From the NCBI RefSeq assembly GCF_024158025.1, contig NZ_JAMZEL010000004.1:186001-250000 (forward strand): DNA of 64,000 nt, in the 5' to 3' direction. Positions 26,836 to 34,412 of this stretch are shown in pieces. The stretch comes from Runella salmonicolor. GTDB lineage: Bacteria > Bacteroidota > Bacteroidia > Cytophagales > Spirosomataceae. The position numbers and the translations under genes are program-made. The notes beneath the pieces were generated by a model. The model was not told where the DNA came from. It made no database searches and worked only from the letters and a program-made list of their open reading frames with translations. Position 1 is the stretch's first letter. Each line of letters opens with the position of its first letter.

Positions 26836-27957
26836 ATGAAATCAACAAAGCTTCTCATTTGCCTTTTATTCATCGCTTCCATGACCTTTGCCCAAAAACT
26901 CCCCCCAAAAAAGGAGCTTTTGAAAGCCATGACCTCGGCCAATGCTTATTTTATGAACAAATGGCCGGATGTGGGCAAACCCATCGTTGGCAAAGACCGT
27001 ACGCGCCCGAGCAACATCTGGACGCGGGGCGTATACTACGAAGGATTGATGGCATTGTATAAACTCGATCCCCAAAAAAGCTATCTTAACTACGCCGTTT
27101 CGTGGGGAGAAGCGCACAAATGGGGTTTGCGCAATGGTGTTACTACGCGAAATGGAGACGACCAATGCTGTGGCCAAACCTACATAGATTTGTACCTTAT
27201 AGATAAAAAAGAGGAGCGCATTCGTGACATTAAAGCCTGCATGGATAACATGGTCAACAGCGACAAAAAAGATGATTGGTCGTGGGTAGATGCGCTGCAA
27301 ATGGCCATGCCCGTTTTTGCAAAATTGGGCGTGCTGTACAACGATAATCGTTATTACGAAAAAATGTACGAGATGTATATGTTTACCAAAAATCAGCACG
27401 GCGACAAGGGCCTTTACAACCCCGCCGAAGGGCTTTGGTGGCGTGACAAAGACTTTGACCCACCATACAAAACGCCAGGAGGCAAAAATTGCTATTGGTC
27501 GCGTGGGGATGGTTGGGTAGTGGCCGCATTGGTGCGGGTGTTAGACATTATGCCCAAAGACGCCCCCCACCGCGATGAGTACCAAAAGACCTATTTGGAG
27601 ATGATGCGCGCCCTCGCACCACTGCAACGTGCGGATGGCTTCTGGAACGTGAGCTTGACCGATGAAACGGATTTTGGCGGCAAAGAGTTGACTGGAACGG
27701 CCCTATTTGTGTACGGTATGGCGTGGGGAATGCGCAATGGTTTGTTGGACAAAAAGACCTATCAACCCATCGTAGCCAAGGCCATGAATGCCATGCTCAA
27801 AGACTGCGTACATCCCAACGGCTTTTTGGGTTGGGTACAAGGAACGGGCAAGGAGCCCAAAGATGGACAGCCGTTGAGCTTCGAGAAAGAACCCGATTAT
27901 GAAGATTTTGGCTTGGGATGTTTTCTGTTGGCGGGCACTGAAGTAGCAAAATTGTAG
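26836..27957 (+). CDS. GH105-family unsaturated rhamnogalacturonyl hydrolase (2)
   Basis: This 373-residue secreted enzyme has a signal peptide (about 1-20, ending TFAQ). It shows the GH105 (YteR-like) signature: WTRGVYYEGLMALYK, NGDDQCCGQTYIDLY, WSWVDALQMAMPVFAKLG with the family Asp, and YWSRGDGWVVAALVRVLD. It differs from the first GH105 protein in the cluster in length and N-terminus, so the pair is not a recent tandem duplication. An upstream in-frame ATG (26806) adds ten residues before the signal peptide and is less likely. Role: removal of the terminal unsaturated galacturonyl unit after PL11 cleavage; the specific oligosaccharide is undetermined. Confidence 0.88.
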   Translation: MKSTKLLICLLFIASMTFAQKLPPKKELLKAMTSANAYFMNKWPDVGKPIVGKDRTRPSNIWTRGVYYEGLMALYKLDPQKSYLNYAVSWGEAHKWGLRNGVTTRNGDDQCCGQTYIDLYLIDKKEERIRDIKACMDNMVNSDKKDDWSWVDALQMAMPVFAKLGVLYNDNRYYEKMYEMYMFTKNQHGDKGLYNPAEGLWWRDKDFDPPYKTPGGKNCYWSRGDGWVVAALVRVLDIMPKDAPHRDEYQKTYLEMMRALAPLQRADGFWNVSLTDETDFGGKELTGTALFVYGMAWGMRNGLLDKKTYQPIVAKAMNAMLKDCVHPNGFLGWVQGTGKEPKDGQPLSFEKEPDYEDFGLGCFLLAGTEVAKL

Positions 27958-27986
27958 TTTTACCCACCTAATATCTGTCTCGTTTC

Positions 27987-28021
27987 CCAACCCCTGATGT
28001 TCGTCAGGGGTTGGTTTTTTT
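27987..28021. terminator. Rho-independent terminator after the pectin cluster
   Basis: Arms CCAACCCCTGA and TCAGGGGTTGG with loop TGTTCG (27987-28014), then a T run. It lies between convergent genes (GH105 stop 27957, GntR stop 28053). Confidence 0.88.
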
Positions 28022-28052
28022 AGGCGATGTTATGCGTTGTCTTTTGATTTCC

Positions 28053-29141
28053 TCACAGTGAACCTCTTCGAATCATGTAAAATGGATTTTTTACTTTAAC
28101 GCGCTGATTACTAATTAAAAGCGTGGCGGCAGTTTGGCCCATCAGTTCAAAATCGGTGGTGATGACCGTAATGTCCAAAAGCTCTTTGAGGGCGGTTTCG
28201 TTGAACGAGATTACCCCAATGTCTTTCCCCAAGGTAAGTTCTTTGCGACGGGCTTTTTTGATTAGCTCGGCCAAATCATTTTCTTCCACGGCAATGTAGG
28301 CCGTTCCGGCTTCAATCACCGATTCATCGCAGTTTTCTCGGACTTCAAATTCTTTGTGGTAATTGATGCAAAAATTCCGAAATCCGCGCACAATTTCGAG
28401 GGGATAATTGCCATCGCTCGGAAAAATCAATACCATTCGTTGGTATTTTGACAACAAATCTGTGGCATTTTCCAGCGCTTCAAAAATGTCTTTGTCAAAA
28501 CGTTGATAAATACTCAGCGGCTGTTGTGGAAGCTCGGGGATTTCGCGGTCGAGCAGCACTAACTCGTTGGCAGGGATGCTTTTGAGCGTTTGAAGATAAT
28601 CCGCTTTGTCTAAATCTTCCGTAAAATGGGGCATCACAATGTAGTAATTGTATTTGCCTAGGTTTTTGTCAATGATTTCCTGAAAACGCCCCGCGCTGTA
28701 GTGATGAATCTCCAAATCTACCGTGGCTTGGTCGCCCAATGTTTTCAAAAAAGAGTAGTAAATGATTTTTTTATAGGAGCTCAACTTGTTGAAAATGAGC
28801 AGTACTTTTAGCTTTTTGTCGTGATTTGATTGAATATAGTATCCTTTCCCTTGTACGGATGTGATGTAGCCGCGCGCGCGTAACTCCCGATAGGCTTTTT
28901 CTACCGTGTCGCGGGCCAACAGGTATTCAATGCTTAGCTCGCTGATGGAAGGCAATTGATTCCCTTTTTGCAAAACCCCCCTTTCAATGTCTTTAATCAC
29001 CGAATGGACAATTTGCTTGTATTTAGGCATTTTGTCGGAAGGATTAAATTGCAATTGATACAGGACTGCCGCGCTTTGGCAATGGTCTATTCCAAAGTGG
29101 TGGCCGCGACGGCGAGAGATAGAAGCAATTGTGGTTGTCAT
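28053..29141 (-). CDS. GntR-family regulator with periplasmic-binding-like sensor domain
   Basis: This 362-residue regulator has an N-terminal winged helix (about 38-105; PKYKQIVHSVIKDIERGVLQKGNQLPSIS-type motif, then YLLARDTVEKAYRELRARGYI and VQGKGYYI) followed by a LacI/sugar-binding-like sensor (about 110-362, ending NPFYMIRRGSL). Such GntR proteins control sugar-utilisation genes in Cytophagales. It is convergent with the rhamnogalacturonan cluster, which makes it the likely local regulator, by inference. The first 30 residues before LQFNPSDK are atypical; a TTG codon just before QFNPSDK could be the true start, giving a conventional N-terminus. Upstream on the minus strand is a 294-base gap with no clear operator. 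Confidence 0.8.
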   Translation of the reverse strand: MTTTIASISRRRGHHFGIDHCQSAAVLYQLQFNPSDKMPKYKQIVHSVIKDIERGVLQKGNQLPSISELSIEYLLARDTVEKAYRELRARGYITSVQGKGYYIQSNHDKKLKVLLIFNKLSSYKKIIYYSFLKTLGDQATVDLEIHHYSAGRFQEIIDKNLGKYNYYIVMPHFTEDLDKADYLQTLKSIPANELVLLDREIPELPQQPLSIYQRFDKDIFEALENATDLLSKYQRMVLIFPSDGNYPLEIVRGFRNFCINYHKEFEVRENCDESVIEAGTAYIAVEENDLAELIKKARRKELTLGKDIGVISFNETALKELLDITVITTDFELMGQTAATLLISNQRVKVKNPFYMIRRGSL

Positions 29142-29331
29142 AGCAGACTTCTTGAATTTTTCTAAGAAAACCTTAAAAAGTACCTTTTCAGTGGAATGTA
29201 TAATGTATTGTAATATATGTAGATGATATTAAACTTTGTAAAGATAAAAGGCGATTTATTTATGCAATCGTTATCGGGAACGTTGTCAAAATGAAATGTT
29301 TTGGAGAAATTGACCAAAAATCCTGTACAGA

Positions 29332-29345
29332 CGCAAAATTTTGCG
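29332..29345. repeat. 14-bp palindrome CGCAAAATTTTGCG
   Basis: A perfect palindrome within CAGACGCAAAATTTTGCGACGCTG, in the spacer between two minus-strand genes. Similar GACGCAAAATTTTGCGTC units are known as dispersed repeats in several bacteria; here only one copy is in the window. Confidence 0.45.
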
Positions 29346-29436
29346 ACGCTGTCAAATACAAAATGAATAAGAAGAAAATAAGAAAAATTAGATTATTTTA
29401 ATTTGTTAACCACCAAAAGACGAGACAACTGTATTG

Positions 29437-30216
29437 TTAGAGTTCAAACAGTCGGCGAACATTTTCGGCAAATGACTGCCCAGACGTAATTTTGGAGCTT
29501 TTTTTATCATTGAGAACCAAAATGAATTTACCGTCAAAATGCTTCTGAATTTCACGTATATGGCGGGAATTAAGAATCGCCGACCGACTGACGCGGGTAA
29601 AATGGTCGGGGAGTTTTTCCTCCAACGTCGCCACGGTGTAGCTTGTTAGGTACTTTTGTCCTTCTTTGGTGGCTAGAAATACATATTTATCCTCGGCTTC
29701 AAAATAGCTGATTTCATCCAGAGGAATCAACAAAATCTTATCGGCAAATTTGACCGAAATCGTGTGTAGGTCTTTTTTAGGTTTGAACTGTTCAATAATC
29801 TGTAAAAGGCTGGAATTGAAGGTGTTTTGAGTGGTTTCTTCCTGAGGTGAAGCCATCCTTTTTTTTAATTTTTCCACCGTTTTCTCCAGTCGGTCGTTTT
29901 CAATAGGTTTGAGTAAATAGTCAATAGAGTTTTCTTCAAAGGCCCGTATTGCGTACTGATCGTAGGCGGTGGCAAAAATGACCATTGGCATAAACGTCAG
30001 TTGAGAAAGCATCTCAAAGCCGTTCATTAGGGGCATTTCGATGTCCAGAAAAATAACGTCGGGCTGTAATTCTTCCACCAGCGTGAGGCCTTCTGCGCCA
30101 TTGGCAGCCTCGCCGATGATTTCAAACGTTGCTTCAAATTTGTTTAACAGCCGACGCAAACGGGCGCGGGCCAACGGCTCATCGTCGATAAGAAGGGTTT
30201 TAAAAGAGGTGTTCAT
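29437..30216 (-). CDS. LytTR-family response regulator (orphan)
   Basis: This 259-residue regulator has a receiver domain (1-120) with acidic residues Asp11-Asp12-Glu13, phosphoacceptor Asp58 (VIFLDIEMPLMNG) and the conserved FATAYDQYAIRAFEENSIDYLLKP segment. A short linker leads to a LytTR DNA-binding domain (about 155-259: YFEAEDKYVFLATKEGQKYLT and FTRVSRSAILNSRHIREIQ). Partners of this type are usually LytS/YehU-like histidine kinases; none lies adjacent, so it is an orphan here. A second, LytTR-only protein lies at 50082. Neighbouring genes do not reveal its regulon. Confidence 0.92.
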   Translation of the reverse strand: MNTSFKTLLIDDEPLARARLRRLLNKFEATFEIIGEAANGAEGLTLVEELQPDVIFLDIEMPLMNGFEMLSQLTFMPMVIFATAYDQYAIRAFEENSIDYLLKPIENDRLEKTVEKLKKRMASPQEETTQNTFNSSLLQIIEQFKPKKDLHTISVKFADKILLIPLDEISYFEAEDKYVFLATKEGQKYLTSYTVATLEEKLPDHFTRVSRSAILNSRHIREIQKHFDGKFILVLNDKKSSKITSGQSFAENVRRLFEL

Positions 30217-30329
30217 GGCGTATGGGCAGTGGTCTTTTGTTCTGAATAAATAGGCAATGGCAAGTTACAAACTTTTTGCCTGAACCAAACGGCGGCAAGA
30301 GGCGTTTTCATTTTGCCGAGAATAACCTG

Positions 30330-30337
30330 TAATTTTG
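30330..30337 (+). promoter_or_regulatory. Possible -7 element TAATTTTG before the lipoprotein gene
   Basis: TAATTTTG matches TAnnTTTG and lies 14 bases before the GTG at 30352, which would give a very short leader. The best upstream TTG is only 14 bases away, so the -33 site is not good. Confidence 0.25.
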
Positions 30338-30351
30338 AAGTAAAAATAACC

Positions 30352-30948
30352 GTGAGCAACCGACTGATTCATTATAGTATATTGATTACTGGCCTGTTTT
30401 TTGCCTCCTGCAACCCCGAACGGCGCGTAGAAGGCTCCAAAGAAGCGGTCGAGAGAATGAAAAGTATGCAAATCAAACGCGTCACTTCTCCCCAAGTAGT
30501 GACCATCGTAGATGACTGGGGTGAGCGGATTGTTAAGCAGGCGCAGCTGGACTGGGAAGCACAGGCCAAGAAGCCCAACGCCAATCTTTCAGCATTGTGT
30601 CAATTGCAGGGAATTGCTGAAATAGACTCATTGGAGCAATTGTACGGGGTGCAAATCTTGCTTTTGGGAACGAAAGACATGAAAAACGGTCAACTCTCGC
30701 CCAAAGAAAAGGAGGTGTTGGATGCGTATCTTTATAATGCCGAAAACAAACTCCCACAATCCACCAATATTCAGAAATTAGGCGACTCGGTGCTGATTTA
30801 TAATGCGCCCATTGCGGTTCAAAATATGATTTGTCAAAAGTGTTTTGGCGACGATGCCACGAAACTAGGACTCTGGCGCGTAAAGTTTCTAAAGAACGAA
30901 GTGATACGAAAAGTAGACGGCAAGTCGTTGGTGAAGAATAAAAAGTAA
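30352..30948 (+). CDS. Predicted lipoprotein with CxxC motif, DUF3365-like
   Basis: This protein of about 198 residues has a lipoprotein signal with lipobox LFFASC, best read from GTG at 30352; a TTG at 30313 would add 13 residues. The body resembles DUF3365 (Tll0287-like) c-type heme sensor modules: a helical region, then VLIYNAPIAVQNMICQKCFGD and GLWRVKFLKNEVIRKVDGKS. The heme motif would be CxxCH, but here it is CQKCF, so heme attachment through this motif is doubtful. It lies 35 bases upstream of the dsbD-like gene, which suggests a link to thiol or cytochrome chemistry. The family call is tentative. Confidence 0.6.
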   Translation: MSNRLIHYSILITGLFFASCNPERRVEGSKEAVERMKSMQIKRVTSPQVVTIVDDWGERIVKQAQLDWEAQAKKPNANLSALCQLQGIAEIDSLEQLYGVQILLLGTKDMKNGQLSPKEKEVLDAYLYNAENKLPQSTNIQKLGDSVLIYNAPIAVQNMICQKCFGDDATKLGLWRVKFLKNEVIRKVDGKSLVKNKK

Positions 30949-30983
30949 AAACTGTTTTGTAAACTGTTATCTGTCAAATATAT

Positions 30984-33026
30984 ATGAAGCGCATAGCTGC
31001 TATTTTGCTGTTGTTGTTGGTGTCGGTTTCGACCTTTTCACAGGTCAAAAACCATGCTACTTGGACGTTTGAAGTGCCCAAAAAAGAGGTAAAAGTGGGA
31101 GAAGTGATTGAAATAAAGTTTAACGCAATCATTGATGAAGGATGGGATTTGTATTCGAGTGAATTTCCAGCGGAAGACCCCATTAAAACTACTTTTGAAT
31201 ACAAAAAAAATGGAACATTTGAATTGGTTGGAAAAGTAAAACCCATCGGTTTTCATAACAAAGAGGATGAATTTTTTGGAACCGTCAGCATCGCGGAGGG
31301 CAAAGCTTCTTTTGTTCAAAAAATAAGGATTCTAAAGGAAAATCCCGTCATTGAAGGCGTGATTGATGGTCAAACCTGTACCGTCAAAGATGGTCAGTGT
31401 GTTTTATTAAAAAGTGATTTTAAGTTTCCTTCGATAAAAGTAACGGCCGCATCGACGGCTGAGGCTTCAAAAACAGACGTTGTTGCCCCAACCGCAGAGC
31501 CACAGGTGACTGAAAATGTGCAACCTACAACGACACCCAAAGCAGATACTACTCAGGCCGAAGCCACGGCCTCTGCGGAAAATACAATTTCTGATGTTCC
31601 AGTCTCTGAGCCTGAAGAATCGCTTTGGAGCTTTTTGTTGGCGTGTTTCCTCGGCGGATTGGCGTCTATTTTTATGCCGTGTATTTATCCCATTATGCCC
31701 ATGACGGTGAGTTATTTCACCAAGCAAGAACACGGCACTGGAAAAGCCTTGGTTTACGGGCTTTCGATTGTGGCCATTTTTACGTTGTTGGGCTTTTTGG
31801 TGTCGCGTGTTGGCGGTGCACAAGCCGCTAACTTTATCAGTACCCACTGGGCACCCAATGCGATTTTCTTCGTAGTTTTTATCCTTTTTGGTCTTTCGTT
31901 TTTGGGATTATTTGAAATTGTATTGCCCAACTCTTTCGTCAACAGTGTGGACAAACAAGCCGACAAAGGTGGCCTCATCGGGATTTTCTTCATGGCGCTT
32001 ACGTTGGTGGTGGTTTCGTTTTCGTGTACGGCCCCGATTGCGGGTTCTTTATTGATTTTGGCTTCTAAAGGCAACGAAGTAATGCGCCCTGTGTTGGGGA
32101 TGATATTCTTCTCCTTGCCGTTTGCGGTGGTGTTTACGGGCTTGGCCATGTTTCCCAAATTCCTCAAAAGTCTGCCTAAGTCGGGCGGCTGGCTCAATGA
32201 ATTTAAAGTCGTTTTTGGCTTATTAGAATTTGCATTGGCGCTCAAATTTTTATCAAATATAGACTTGGCATATCAGTGGCAAGTGCTTGACCGTGAGGTG
32301 TTTTTGGCTATTTGGATAGTTTTGTTCTCCATCATTGGTTTTTACGTATTGGGAAAACTGCGGATGGACAAAGACTCACCCGTAAAAGGAATCACAATTC
32401 CACGTTTGCTGATTTCATCCGCTACGTTTGCGTTTGTGGTGTACATGATTCCGGGCATGTTTGGCGCGCCGTTGCGGGCGTTGTCGGGGTGGTTGCCTCC
32501 CGAGCAAACGCAGGATTTTTACTTGACCAACGCCGTTGGCGGTGGAACTTCGGCTCCTGCCCTGACGGCCTCAGGGCGTCGCAAGCCGCATTTGCCGCAC
32601 GGATTGGAAGGTTATTTTGACTATGAGCAAGCATTGGCCGAGGCCAAAGCCCAGGGCAAACCCGTATTTATCGACTTTACAGGCTTCAATTGTGCCAATT
32701 GTCGCAAGATGGAAGCCAATGTTTGGCCACAGCCAGAAGTATTGGAACGTCTTAAAAAGAATTTTGTGATTGCGTCGCTGTACGTAGATGACAAAACGGA
32801 ACTGCCTAAGGAAAAGCAGTTTGTGTCTACCTACGACCAACGTGAAAAAACCACCATCGGCGATAAAAATGCCGACTTACAGATTACAAAATTCAACAAC
32901 AACGCACAGCCGTTTTACTGTTTGGTCACGCCCGAAGGCGAGCTATTGACCAAGCCCGTTGGTTATACAAGTGCCGAAGAATTTACGCGTTTTCTGGATG
33001 AAGGATTGACAAAATATAAAAAGTAA
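30984..33026 (+). CDS. DsbD-like thiol:disulfide interchange protein
   Basis: This 680-residue membrane protein has a signal peptide (about 1-19), an N-terminal DsbD-alpha-like beta domain (about 20-150, with paired cysteines in GQTCTVKDGQCVLL), a Thr/Ala/Glu-rich linker, and about eight membrane helices of the cytochrome-c-biogenesis/DsbD type (FLGGLASIFMPCIYPIMPMT, SFSCTAPIAGSLLI). The C-terminal thioredoxin domain contains the active site Cys570-x-x-Cys573 (FNCANCRKME). It would carry electrons from cytoplasmic thioredoxin to periplasmic partners. The architecture matches full-length Bacteroidota DsbD. A terminator-like hairpin follows at 33078. Confidence 0.92.
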   Translation: MKRIAAILLLLLVSVSTFSQVKNHATWTFEVPKKEVKVGEVIEIKFNAIIDEGWDLYSSEFPAEDPIKTTFEYKKNGTFELVGKVKPIGFHNKEDEFFGTVSIAEGKASFVQKIRILKENPVIEGVIDGQTCTVKDGQCVLLKSDFKFPSIKVTAASTAEASKTDVVAPTAEPQVTENVQPTTTPKADTTQAEATASAENTISDVPVSEPEESLWSFLLACFLGGLASIFMPCIYPIMPMTVSYFTKQEHGTGKALVYGLSIVAIFTLLGFLVSRVGGAQAANFISTHWAPNAIFFVVFILFGLSFLGLFEIVLPNSFVNSVDKQADKGGLIGIFFMALTLVVVSFSCTAPIAGSLLILASKGNEVMRPVLGMIFFSLPFAVVFTGLAMFPKFLKSLPKSGGWLNEFKVVFGLLEFALALKFLSNIDLAYQWQVLDREVFLAIWIVLFSIIGFYVLGKLRMDKDSPVKGITIPRLLISSATFAFVVYMIPGMFGAPLRALSGWLPPEQTQDFYLTNAVGGGTSAPALTASGRRKPHLPHGLEGYFDYEQALAEAKAQGKPVFIDFTGFNCANCRKMEANVWPQPEVLERLKKNFVIASLYVDDKTELPKEKQFVSTYDQREKTTIGDKNADLQITKFNNNAQPFYCLVTPEGELLTKPVGYTSAEEFTRFLDEGLTKYKK

Positions 33027-33077
33027 AGCCGATAAGAAGGCTTTCTGGAAATAAGAAAGTCTTCGAGAATCCTTCAA

Positions 33078-33122
33078 AAGCAACTTCCTGAAAGTTTCGG
33101 CTTGGGGGAAGTTGCTTTGTTT
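33078..33122 (+). terminator. Terminator-like hairpin after the dsbD-like gene
   Basis: AAGCAACTTCC (33078-33088) pairs with GGAAGTTGCTT (33107-33117), followed by TGTTTGTT. The loop is 18 bases, longer than usual. Confidence 0.6.
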
Positions 33123-33225
33123 GTTAAAAAATCTAAAAAAAGCAACCTTTACCGAATCAAAGCATAACTTGTGGAGATTTGCGTTGTACTGCAAGACGGA
33201 CAACATACGACGAAAGACTTATTGC

Positions 33226-34302
33226 ATGAAAATATTAGACCGATATATTCTCAAGAATTTTTTAATCACTTACGTATTTACGGTACTCGTCACGCTGCTG
33301 ATTATCTGCGTGATTGACTTCACGGAAAAGGTAGATAATTTCAGAAAAACAAACCCTACGCCCTACGAAATTATCGTAAACTACTATCTCAATTTTATTC
33401 CTTATTACGCCAATTACCTCAGTCCGTTGTTGGTTTTTATTTCTACGGTTTTTTTTACGGCGCGTATCGCGGCCCGTACCGAAATCATCGCGATGTTTAG
33501 CAGCGGTATCAGCTTTATCAGAATTTTGTTCCCGTATTTTATCGGTTCGGTCATATTGGCGGCTTTTACTTTCTACATGGTAGGCTGGGTTATTCCACGC
33601 GCCAACAAAATCCGGTTGGCTTTTGAGTACAAATACATCGAAGAACAATTTTATTTCAACCGTCGGAATTTCCATGTAAAGGTCGCGCCCACTACCTACG
33701 CCTACCTCGAAAGCTACAACAATACCTCGCAAACGGGTTATAAGTTTACTTTGGAGCGTATCGAAGGCAATCAACTAAAGGAAAAGCTAACTTCCGACCG
33801 CATTACATGGGCTCCCAAGAAGAAAAAGTGGGAAATTCATGACTATAAAGTGCGAAAGTTTGAGGGACAAAAAGAATTCTTAACCCAAGGCGTTAAGATA
33901 GATACCGCTATCTCGCTGAGCCCAAAAGACTTTGAGAATGATAAAAACCGCTTTGAAGAGCTGACCTTGAGTCAGTTAAATGAGTACATCGACCTACTCA
34001 ATTTGCGCGGAGCCGATGGCGTTCAGACGTACCTACTCGAAAAATATACGCGTTTTACGCACCCGTTTGCTTTTATTATTCTGACCATCATAGGCGTAGT
34101 GGTATCGGCCCGTAAAAGCCGGCGGGGCTCGGGGTGGCAGATTGCTTTGGGTTTTATTCTGGCGTTTGTGTATCTGCTCTTCTTCATGCTTGCCAAAGGC
34201 ATTGCCGAATCGGGCAAAATCCCTGCGGTGGCGGCGGTATGGCTGCCCAATATCATCTTTGCGGGCATTGGGTTTGTGCTTTATAAAACCTTACCCCGCT
34301 AA
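33226..34302 (+). CDS. LptF/LptG-family (YjgP/YjgQ) permease
   Basis: This 358-residue inner-membrane protein has the family start KILDRYILKNFLITYVFTV, three N-terminal helices, a soluble beta-jellyroll in the middle (about 150-270, with HVKVAPTTYAYLESY and LTSDRITWAPKKKKWEIHD), and three C-terminal helices (FAFIILTIIGVVVSARKSRRGSGWQIALG). LptF and LptG carry lipopolysaccharide from the inner membrane through the Lpt bridge with the LptB ATPase. Only one of the pair is here and I cannot decide which. The frame is open 38 codons upstream across an intergenic hairpin, so ATG 33226 is chosen. Confidence 0.88.
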   Translation: MKILDRYILKNFLITYVFTVLVTLLIICVIDFTEKVDNFRKTNPTPYEIIVNYYLNFIPYYANYLSPLLVFISTVFFTARIAARTEIIAMFSSGISFIRILFPYFIGSVILAAFTFYMVGWVIPRANKIRLAFEYKYIEEQFYFNRRNFHVKVAPTTYAYLESYNNTSQTGYKFTLERIEGNQLKEKLTSDRITWAPKKKKWEIHDYKVRKFEGQKEFLTQGVKIDTAISLSPKDFENDKNRFEELTLSQLNEYIDLLNLRGADGVQTYLLEKYTRFTHPFAFIILTIIGVVVSARKSRRGSGWQIALGFILAFVYLLFFMLAKGIAESGKIPAVAAVWLPNIIFAGIGFVLYKTLPR

Positions 34303-34338
34303 TAGATTATTTACCCCAAATTGGGGGATATTGATGCA

Positions 34339-34346
34339 TACCTTTG
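34339..34346 (+). promoter_or_regulatory. Possible -7 element TACCTTTG before the M1 peptidase gene
   Basis: TACCTTTG fits TAnnTTTG, 67 bases upstream of the ATG at 34413. The upstream TTG spacing (15) is short, so support is partial. Confidence 0.3.
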
Positions 34347-34412
34347 TTTGATGACCTTCCTATTTGCCTAGAAAATCCTATTTTTGTAAAAATCATTCAG
34401 CAGACGAATTCC

